NCBI GenBank assembly: GCA_028696935.1
Contig: JAQVGE010000046.1
Location: 1 to 7,328, forward strand
From: Minisyncoccota bacterium
GTDB lineage: Bacteria; Patescibacteria; Paceibacteria; UBA9973
Length of the DNA: 7,328 nt
Direction: 5' to 3'
The notes below the pieces were generated by a model that worked only from the letters and a program-made list of their open reading frames with translations, was not told the origin of the DNA and made no database searches. Below, in pieces: positions 1 to 5,546 of this stretch (position 1 is its first letter; each line of letters opens with the position of its first letter). A program made the translations under genes and the position numbers.

Positions 1-1
1 C

Positions 2-1246
2 TGGTCGTTTACAGAAGAAGTTCCCAACATGATTGAGAAATTCAAAGAGCAGAACCCAGATTTTGATTATGAGATTAAAACTACTGTTATTGCAACCACA
101 GATGGAGCATATCAGCCAGCACTGGATCAAGCACTTGCAGCCGGAGGTGCTGACGCACCGGATATCTATTGTGCAGAATCAGCTTTTGTCCTGAAATATA
201 CACAGGGTGATGCAAGTCAGTTCGCTGCTCCATATTCGAGCCTTGGTATTGATGTTGATACAGCAACAAAAGATGCAGATATTGCTCAGTATACAATGGA
301 TATCGGAACAAATACAGACGGAGAACTTGTAGGACTTGGATATCAGGCTACAGGTGGTGCTTATATTTATCGTCGTTCTATCGCAAAGGATGTATTCGGA
401 ACCGATGATCCAGCGGAAGTCAGCAAGGCAATCGGAGGTGGCTCAGGAAGCTGGGATCAATTTTTCGATGCAGCAGCTAAGCTGAAAGATAAAGGTTATG
501 CAATTGTATCTGGTGACGGAGATATCTGGCATGCAGTAGAAAACAGCTCAGATACTGGCTGGATTGTAGATGGAAAATTGAATATTGATCCAAAACGTGA
601 AGCATTCTTAGATTTATCCAAAGAATTAAAAGACAATGATTATCACAATGATACACAGGACTGGCAGGATGCATGGTTCGCAGATATGAAGGATGAAGGA
701 ACAAAACCAGTATTCGGATTCTTTGGTCCTGCATGGTTGATTAATTATGTACTTGCTTCCAACTGCGGTGGAGAAAAAGCAGGCGAAGGCACTTTTGGTG
801 ACTGGGCAGTTTGTGAGCCTCCAGTTGGTTTCTTCTGGGGTGGAACATGGGTACTTGCAAATAAAGATACCGATAAGAAAGAAGCAGTTGGAAAGGTCAT
901 TAACTGGATTACACTGGATTCTTCTGAAACAGGTCTTCAGTATTACTGGGCAAATGGTACCATGGAAGAAGGTACAGCCGGAACAAAGGATGCTGTTGCT
1001 TCTGGAACAGTTATGGCAAAATCAGACGGATCAGTGGATTTCCTTGGTGGACAGAATATGTTTGATGTATTTGTTCCAGCTAATACCTATGCAAATGGTA
1101 AGAATCTGACTCAGTATGATGAAACCATCAATCTTTACTGGCGTGATCAGGTACGTGAATATACCTCTGGAAACAAGACACGTGACGAAGCAATTGAAGC
1201 ATTTAAACAGCAGGTTGCAGATAACCTGGATGTAATTGTAGAGTAA
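2..1246 (+). CDS. Extracellular sugar-binding protein of a CUT1 ABC transporter (5' truncated)
   Basis: This is the substrate-capture component of a carbohydrate ABC importer (family 1 solute-binding protein, MalE/UgpB-like), normally a lipoprotein on the outer face of the membrane. The frame is open to the left edge, so the Met codon at 29 is internal. The signal peptide, lipobox Cys and roughly the first 50-70 residues are missing; 414 residues remain. Numbering from nt 2, visible features are the N-lobe segment with APDIYC near residue 57, alternating hydrophobic strands and helices, and an aromatic hinge segment FFWGGTW at 277-283, typical of sugar-binding members. Trp and Tyr are frequent, as expected for sugar stacking. 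Cys255 and Cys271 lie 16 residues apart and could form a disulfide. The two permease genes downstream support the role. Family assignment is firm; the sugar cannot be read from the sequence, though the GH3 gene in the operon hints at a beta-linked oligosaccharide. Confidence 0.93.
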   Translation, partial: WSFTEEVPNMIEKFKEQNPDFDYEIKTTVIATTDGAYQPALDQALAAGGADAPDIYCAESAFVLKYTQGDASQFAAPYSSLGIDVDTATKDADIAQYTMDIGTNTDGELVGLGYQATGGAYIYRRSIAKDVFGTDDPAEVSKAIGGGSGSWDQFFDAAAKLKDKGYAIVSGDGDIWHAVENSSDTGWIVDGKLNIDPKREAFLDLSKELKDNDYHNDTQDWQDAWFADMKDEGTKPVFGFFGPAWLINYVLASNCGGEKAGEGTFGDWAVCEPPVGFFWGGTWVLANKDTDKKEAVGKVINWITLDSSETGLQYYWANGTMEEGTAGTKDAVASGTVMAKSDGSVDFLGGQNMFDVFVPANTYANGKNLTQYDETINLYWRDQVREYTSGNKTRDEAIEAFKQQVADNLDVIVE

Positions 1247-1267
1247 AATAAGATAAAAATAACTTTT

Positions 1268-1314
1268 AAATAACGGATGGGGCGATTGATTTACTTCGAC
1301 CGCCCCATTTATTT
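1268..1314 (+). terminator. Intercistronic hairpin after the binding-protein gene
   Basis: ATGGGGCG at 1277-1284 is perfectly complementary to CGCCCCAT at 1301-1308. Inside, TTGA (1286-1289) can pair with TCGA (1296-1299) with one G-U pair, leaving a 6-nt loop. Outside, AAATAA (1268-1273) can pair with TTATTT (1309-1314) if CGG at 1274-1276 bulges out. The 3' side is T-rich but interrupted (TTTATTT), so termination is probably partial. Hairpins between a binding-protein gene and its permease genes are known to act as leaky terminators or 3'-end RNA stabilisers that raise binding-protein levels; that role is inferred here. It occupies most of the 93-nt spacer, in which I see no convincing promoter. 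Confidence 0.7.
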
Positions 1315-1660
1315 CAACGACTATCAAGGAGAATAGCATATGAAAAGAAATAAACTCAGCTATGCAAAATATGGCTACATATTTAGCATTCCTTTTGTGG
1401 CCGCTTTCCTGATTTTTACATTGTATCCGATTATTTACACCATTATTCTTGGCTTTACGGACTTCAAAGGATTGGGTACCACTACATTTCATTTTCTGGA
1501 TAATCCATTTCGGAATTTTCAGATTATTTTGGCAAATCCTTCTTTTCAGAAGGCTTTGTGGAACACCGTGTTTATCTGGGTAGTCAATTTTATCCCGCAG
1601 ATTTTTCTGGCAATTCTTTTGTCAGCATGGTTTACCAATGGGCAAAGAAAGATTAAAGGT

Positions 1661-1663
1661 TAG
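1661..1663 (+). other. In-frame amber (TAG) codon in permease 1
   Basis: The codon series is AAA GGT TAG GGT ATA, with coding sense continuing on both sides in the same frame. The base after TAG is G, which is not a known strong readthrough context (C is usually favoured in studied systems). No other in-frame stop interrupts any gene in the window. Confidence 0.9.
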
Positions 1664-1687
1664 GGTATATTTAAGGTCATATTCTAT

Positions 1688-2317
1688 ATGCCGAATATCA
1701 TTACAGCGGCAACGGTTGCCATTTTGTTTGGTGCATTGTTCGGCTACCCGATGGGACCGGTTAACGACCTGTTTACAACATTGGGATGGAGCGAAAAACC
1801 GATTTACTTTCTTCAGAATAAATGGGTAGCAAGAGGAGTCATTGCATTTATACAGTTTTGGATGTGGTATGGATATACCATGATTATTCTTATTTCAGGA
1901 ATTCTCGGAATTAATCCGGAATTATTTGAAGCAGCACAGATTGATGGGGCTACGAATTTTCAGAAGTTTATATATGTTACCATTCCCAATTTAAGGACCA
2001 TATTGATTTATACTCTGATTACCAGCATGATCGGTGGATTGCAGATGTTTGATATTCCAAAATTGTTTGTACAAAACAGCGGACCAGATAGTGCAACCCT
2101 CACTACCAGTGTATTTATTTATAATCAGGCTTTTAGCGGAAGTTATCTATATAATCGTGCTTCAGCAGCAAGTATGATTATGTTTTTGATTATTTCTGTA
2201 TTGTCCGGTATTGTTTTTGTCCTGATGCAGGATAAATATGATGTTAAGGAAAGGAGACAGATCAAGAAAATACAGAGAGAAATGAAACAGAAAAGTCGGA
2301 ATGGAGGGAATATATGA
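1688..2317 (+). CDS. Possible reinitiated C-terminal part of permease 1
   Basis: If translation stops at the TAG, ATG 1688 lies 24 nt downstream in the same frame and could restart a 209-residue product. It would contain the four C-terminal membrane segments and the intact EAA loop but lack the two N-terminal segments. The only upstream purine stretch is AAGG at 1673-1676, 11 nt away, which is weak and distant. I regard this as an annotation alternative rather than a likely working protein: a permease without its first two helices is not expected to assemble normally. Reinitiation could still preserve translational coupling to permease 2. Confidence 0.35.
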   Translation: MPNIITAATVAILFGALFGYPMGPVNDLFTTLGWSEKPIYFLQNKWVARGVIAFIQFWMWYGYTMIILISGILGINPELFEAAQIDGATNFQKFIYVTIPNLRTILIYTLITSMIGGLQMFDIPKLFVQNSGPDSATLTTSVFIYNQAFSGSYLYNRASAASMIMFLIISVLSGIVFVLMQDKYDVKERRQIKKIQREMKQKSRNGGNI

Positions 2318-2326
2318 AACAGAAAA
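2282..2326 (+). repeat. 13-bp direct repeat at the permease 1 / permease 2 junction
   Basis: ATGAAACAGAAAA occurs at 2282-2294 and again at 2314-2326, 32 bp apart. The first copy encodes MKQK in frame in the basic tail of permease 1; the second is the true start of permease 2. Only the second is preceded by a good ribosome binding site (GGAGGG, 2303-2308). It may be coincidence driven by Lys/Gln-rich codons. Confidence 0.6.
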
Positions 2327-3156
2327 CTTCAATAAGTGTAATAAAAATAATCATATATATCGTATGTATATTCCTGGCAATACTCAGCATCATGCCGTTC
2401 TGGATCATGCTTGTAAATGCGACCAGAAGTACAACACAGATTCAGCAGCATGCAATATCTCTGCTGCCATCGGGTCATTTGATGAATAACTTGAAAATAT
2501 TGACCGGTAAAAGTTTTAATCCAATTAAAGGGTTTATTAATTCCATGATTATTTCAAGTGGGGCAACAGCCTGTGCAGTATATTTTTCAACATTAACGGC
2601 CTATGCGCTTGTTGTATACAACTGGAAGCTTAGACAGCCGTTTTTTACCTTTATTATGGCTGTATTGATGATTCCTACACAGGTAGTAAGTATTGGTTTT
2701 TATCAGTTCATGTATCAGATTCACATGACAAATAACTTTTTGGCATTAATTCTTCCTTCAATTGCAGCCCCTGCGACGGTATTTTTTATGCGTCAGTTCA
2801 TGATACCTTCGCTTCCGATTGATATTATTAATTCTGCAAGAATTGATGGCTCAGGAGAGTTTTATACCTTTAACAAGATTGTTTTGCCGATTATGAAACC
2901 GGCGATTGCAACGCAGGCAATTTTTACTTTTGTATCCAGCTGGAACAACCTTTTTCTTCCGTTGATTCTGTTAACTCAGCAGGATAAATATACCATGCCT
3001 ATTATGGTAAGCTTATTAAGGGGTGATATTTATAAAACAGAGTTTGGTGCTGTTTATATGGGACTGACACTGACCGTTCTTCCATTGTTTTTTGTATACT
3101 TCTTATTATCAAAATACATCATTGCAGGTGTAGCTCTTGGTGGTGTGAAAGGGTGA
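2314..3156 (+). CDS. CUT1 sugar ABC transporter permease 2 (LacG/UgpE type)
   Basis: This is the second inner-membrane permease of the importer (MalG/LacG/UgpE-like, MetI fold), 280 residues, a normal full length. It begins with a short cytoplasmic tail and a first membrane helix near residues 12-34, and several further hydrophobic segments follow. The ATPase-docking loop spans about 173-200: NSARIDGSGE, ending IVLPIMKP. The usual leading Glu of the EAA motif is Asn173 here, while the Asp-Gly (178-179) and the Leu-Pro pair are kept. The C terminus ALGGVKG is the typical family ending. ATG overlaps the permease 1 stop (ATGA, 2314-2317), and GGAGGG at 2303-2308 lies inside the end of permease 1, so the two should be translationally coupled. 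Both would form a heterodimeric channel. The ATPase is not encoded nearby; many Firmicute CUT1 systems share an MsmX/MsmK-type ATPase. Confidence 0.95.
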   Translation: MKQKTSISVIKIIIYIVCIFLAILSIMPFWIMLVNATRSTTQIQQHAISLLPSGHLMNNLKILTGKSFNPIKGFINSMIISSGATACAVYFSTLTAYALVVYNWKLRQPFFTFIMAVLMIPTQVVSIGFYQFMYQIHMTNNFLALILPSIAAPATVFFMRQFMIPSLPIDIINSARIDGSGEFYTFNKIVLPIMKPAIATQAIFTFVSSWNNLFLPLILLTQQDKYTMPIMVSLLRGDIYKTEFGAVYMGLTLTVLPLFFVYFLLSKYIIAGVALGGVKG

Positions 3157-3162
3157 TAAATA

Positions 3163-3801
3163 ATGAAATTCTTTTGTATGGATAATGTATTTTTTCGTAC
3201 AATTAGTAAAATAGTGGATCTTTTTTGGCTTAATCTGCTTACTTTAATTTGCTGTCTGCCGGTTATTACAGCCGGCACTGCATTGACAGCAATGTATCAG
3301 GTGCTATTTCGTATAAAAAGCAATCAGGAAGGCTATATTACCAGAGATTTCTTTCATGCGTTTCGGCAAAATTTTAAAAAAACAACGTTTGTCTGGTCAG
3401 CAGTCCTGCTTATTTTACTGTTTTACTGGATTGATCTTAGTGTTCTCCGTTCCTATATGACAGATACTTATCAAACTTTAGGAACTGTGATAAAAATCGG
3501 AATATCCATAATCATGATGGTGTTATTCATGGGGTTATCCTATTTCTTCCCGCTTTCGGCCAGATATGAAAATAAGACCAGGACAACGGTGAAAAATGCA
3601 TATTTGTTTGCATGTGCATATTTTCCTCAGACCCTGTGCATGATGTTGATTTATATTTTTCCGTTTGCACTTATGATGCTTTCAAATTATTTTATTTTAT
3701 TTTGGTTTTTATTTGGATTAAGTTTTCCGGGTTACTGCTGCTGTAGTTTGCTTACAGGTATCTTTGGTCGGACAGAGGAAAGATTGCTTCAGGAGGAATA
3801 A
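3163..3801 (+). CDS. yesL: YesL-family (DUF624) integral membrane protein
   Basis: This 212-residue multi-pass membrane protein matches the YesL/DUF624 family, which in Firmicutes often sits beside CUT1 sugar transporter genes (as yesL does near yesOPQ in Bacillus). The hallmark N-terminal segment NLLTLICCLPVITAG lies at residues 24-38 and is followed by the usual ALTAMY. Further hydrophobic segments lie near 70-92, 105-132, 143-165 and 166-188, with basic residues in the connecting loops. The molecular function is not established; a role in assembly or regulation of the transporter is only a guess from context. The gene starts 6 nt after permease 2, with the AAAGGGTGAT sequence at 3148-3157 overlapping that gene's stop and serving as ribosome binding site. 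The Cys-rich patch GYCCCS near the C terminus lies in a hydrophobic region and may be membrane-embedded. Confidence 0.9.
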   Translation: MKFFCMDNVFFRTISKIVDLFWLNLLTLICCLPVITAGTALTAMYQVLFRIKSNQEGYITRDFFHAFRQNFKKTTFVWSAVLLILLFYWIDLSVLRSYMTDTYQTLGTVIKIGISIIMMVLFMGLSYFFPLSARYENKTRTTVKNAYLFACAYFPQTLCMMLIYIFPFALMMLSNYFILFWFLFGLSFPGYCCCSLLTGIFGRTEERLLQEE

Positions 3802-3804
3802 AGA

Positions 3805-4389
3805 ATGGTCAGCAGACTTTTGTCGAATAAGAAAAAAATAGCAGTTTTTGTTGTGATACTTTTCATGGCTATGTATTTGATTAGAAGTCTGTTCTCAGCA
3901 AGAGAGATCAATCAGGTCAACATTATGATTTTGGATCAAAATGTATCTGCTCAGGAAATAGAAAATTGGCAGCAGGATTTGTCCGAAAAAATTCCTTTGA
4001 AAAAATTGCATGAAGTAATTGGAATTCATTCCTATTCCGAGGAAGATGAAAACAGTATGCAGGCTTTTTCAGTTCATCTGATTTCAGATGACGTAGATAT
4101 CATCATAGCTCCAAAAGATATTATTTTGCAATTGATGGAAAATAATTATCTGGTATGTTATGGTACCGATTCGGCAACTGACTTTTATGCTGATTTTGCT
4201 AAAGAGCAAAAATTATATAAAGGTACGGATGTGTATGCCATTCAGATGGGAGAAAACAGCAGATATCTTCGCATAACAAAAAATAAAGAAAAAGAAATGT
4301 ATTTGGCGGTAACTGTCAAAAAGAAAAATGATGAAAATCTGAAAACTGCGGCAGAGTATTTTCTTGAGGAATCGGATATAGGAGAGTAA
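3805..4389 (+). CDS. Membrane-anchored protein of unknown function, possibly a binding-protein-like lobe
   Basis: I do not recognise this 194-residue protein. It has a basic N terminus (KKK at 9-11), one hydrophobic helix at about 12-26 followed by Arg27, and then a soluble acidic/lysine-rich domain, so it should be a signal-anchor protein facing outside. There is no lipobox Cys. The soluble part reads as alternating strands and amphipathic helices: VNIMILDQ near 39-46, a helix to about 60, then DVDIIIAPKD at 96-105 followed by ILQLMENNYL. That order (strand, helix, then a D-I-hydrophobic-P element and a helix) resembles one lobe of a periplasmic binding protein, but it is far too short for a whole one. 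The resemblance is my inference. It starts 3 nt after yesL behind AGGAGG (3791-3796), and ends 2 nt before the cysteine desulfurase, so it is a full operon member. A transporter accessory or sensor-like role is plausible but unproven. Confidence 0.85.
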   Translation: MVSRLLSNKKKIAVFVVILFMAMYLIRSLFSAREINQVNIMILDQNVSAQEIENWQQDLSEKIPLKKLHEVIGIHSYSEEDENSMQAFSVHLISDDVDIIIAPKDIILQLMENNYLVCYGTDSATDFYADFAKEQKLYKGTDVYAIQMGENSRYLRITKNKEKEMYLAVTVKKKNDENLKTAAEYFLEESDIGE

Positions 4390-4391
4390 AG

Positions 4392-5528
4392 ATGATTTAT
4401 TTGGATAATGCAGCAACTATGTCAATGCTTCCAAAAACAGTTCAGGAAATGGAACCATTTTTCTATCAGGCTTTTGCAAATCCTTCTGGCAGCTATAGTC
4501 AGGCGCGGCTGGCAGCGGGAAAAATCAATCAGTCAAGAAAAGAAATAGCTGAGATTCTGAATGCCGATGAAAATGAAATTTATTTTACTTCAGGCGGCAG
4601 CGAATCTAATAATCTTGCAATCAATGGATTTGTAAAAGCAAATTCTTTAAAAGGAAAACATCTGATTGTATCCTCCATTGAGCATCCGTCAGTATTAAAG
4701 GTATGTGAGAACCTGAAGCAGGAAGGTTATGAGATATCTTATGTGAAAGCGGATAAAGAGGGCATGATATCACCGGATGAAGTCAGCCGGATGATCCGCA
4801 GGGATACCATATTGATTTCTGTAATGCATGCAAATAATGAAATTGGAACAATAGAACCTGTCATGGAAATTGGACAGATTGCTGAAAAAAACCAGATTGC
4901 TTTTCACTCAGATTGTGTACAGGTAATAGGGCATAGAAAACTGGATGTCAAGAAATGGAATGTAGACATGATCAGTGCCTCTGCGCATAAATTCAGGGGT
5001 CCAAAAGGAATCGGGTTTTTATATATCAAAAAGGGTGTCAGAATAAAGCCGGAAATTTTTGGCGGTGAACAGGAAAGAGGGCTTAGGTCCGGAACGGAAA
5101 ATGTTGCAGGTATTGTGGGAATGAAGGCAGCCTTAGTTGAAATGAACCATCATATTGTGGAGTCAGAAGAGTATATTCTGAATTTGCAGAATGATCTGGT
5201 GGAAATGCTTTTTAAGAAAATTCCAAATATTCAGATCAATGGATCAATGGAAAAAAGGCTGCCTGGAAATGTTCATTTCAGCATTCCCGGAATATCCGGA
5301 GAAAAACTGCTGATGTATCTGGATATGCATGGAATTTGTGCATCCGGAGGATCAGCATGTTTGAATCCGGGAAGAAAGCCTTCCCATGTGTTAAAGGCAA
5401 TCGGACTGCAGGAGGACTGCATTGAGGGATCGGTAAGATTCAGCCTGTCAGACCAAAATATGTGGGATGAAATAAAATATACTGTTTCTGTTATAGAGGA
5501 AAACTGGGGAAAATGCATAAAAAAATGA
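4392..5528 (+). CDS. nifS: Cysteine desulfurase (NifS/IscS class V aminotransferase family)
   Basis: This PLP enzyme takes sulfur from L-cysteine, releasing alanine and holding a persulfide for Fe-S cluster or thiolated tRNA/cofactor synthesis in the cytoplasm. All key residues are visible: N-terminal YLDNAAT (3-9), SGGSESNN (67-74) for phosphate binding, His98 in EHPS stacking on PLP, Asp174 and Gln177 in HSDCVQ, the PLP Lys200 in SAHKF, RSGTEN further on, and the persulfide Cys323 in GGSACLNPG followed by PSHVLKAIG. At 378 residues it is complete and of NifS-like length, with a shorter C terminus than E. coli IscS. The start at 4392 has AGGAGAG at 4380-4386 overlapping the previous stop. 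The location is odd: no IscU/NifU scaffold, ThiI, MnmA or IscR gene is beside it, and it sits inside a sugar operon. The symbol indicates the family; the in vivo acceptor is unknown. Confidence 0.95.
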   Translation: MIYLDNAATMSMLPKTVQEMEPFFYQAFANPSGSYSQARLAAGKINQSRKEIAEILNADENEIYFTSGGSESNNLAINGFVKANSLKGKHLIVSSIEHPSVLKVCENLKQEGYEISYVKADKEGMISPDEVSRMIRRDTILISVMHANNEIGTIEPVMEIGQIAEKNQIAFHSDCVQVIGHRKLDVKKWNVDMISASAHKFRGPKGIGFLYIKKGVRIKPEIFGGEQERGLRSGTENVAGIVGMKAALVEMNHHIVESEEYILNLQNDLVEMLFKKIPNIQINGSMEKRLPGNVHFSIPGISGEKLLMYLDMHGICASGGSACLNPGRKPSHVLKAIGLQEDCIEGSVRFSLSDQNMWDEIKYTVSVIEENWGKCIKK

Positions 5529-5534
5529 TGAATT

Positions 5535-5541
5535 AAAGGAG
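5535..5541 (+). promoter_or_regulatory. Ribosome binding site setting the GH3 start
   Basis: AAAGGAG lies 5 nt before ATG 5547 in the 18-nt gap after the cysteine desulfurase stop. It supports 5547 as the true start and therefore the absence of a signal peptide on the GH3 enzyme. Confidence 0.85.
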
Positions 5542-5546
5542 ACAAG

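Larger units (their letters stand above)
1340..2317 (+). pseudogene. CUT1 sugar ABC transporter permease 1 (LacF/UgpA type), interrupted by in-frame TAG
   Basis: This is the first inner-membrane permease of the importer (MalF/LacF/UgpA-like, MetI fold). Reading through one TAG at codon 108 (1661-1663) gives 325 residues, the normal family length, with no frameshift. The apparent fragments 1340-1663 and 1688-2317 are in the same frame. Predicted membrane segments are near residues 12-34, 73-98, 113-135, 167-190, 220-240 and 276-299. The EAA loop that docks the ATPase is intact at 197-204 (EAAQIDGA) with the trailing I-P pair of the motif. The start at 1340 has AAGGAG at 1326-1331. The TAG sits between KIKG and GIFKVIFYMP, just before the third membrane segment; from my knowledge of relatives this site is commonly Gln, so a CAG to TAG transition is the simplest explanation. 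It could be a true nonsense mutation, a suppressed amber codon or a sequence error. The rest of the gene shows no decay, which argues against an old pseudogene. Confidence 0.85.

Noticed and set aside
747..1109. 120-residue + strand frame within the binding-protein gene
   Set aside because: It is an out-of-frame shadow of a well-supported coding region with no recognisable protein features.
1247..1339. Promoter for the permease genes in the spacer
   Set aside because: AT-rich stretches occur, but I see no convincing -35/-10 pair at proper spacing downstream of the hairpin.
1031..1492. 153-residue reading frame on the minus strand
   Set aside because: It runs antisense across the binding-protein end, the hairpin and the permease start, has no ribosome binding site of note, and both overlapped genes have clear family matches.
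1661..1720. Selenocysteine- or pyrrolysine-like recoding of the TAG, using the inverted repeat GGCAAC-G-GTTGCC at 1708-1720
   Set aside because: Selenocysteine uses TGA, not TAG. Pyrrolysine is confined to few enzymes and a permease site is implausible. The repeat realistically forms only a 4-bp stem and lies within conserved codons.
1638..1829. Alternative frame around the TAG, suggesting a frameshift
   Set aside because: Its translation does not resemble a permease, while the original frame resumes permease sequence directly after the TAG, so no frameshift is needed.
3373..3383. A-rich slippery run in yesL
   Set aside because: The reading frame continues through it to a normal full-length family member, so there is no sign of frameshifting.
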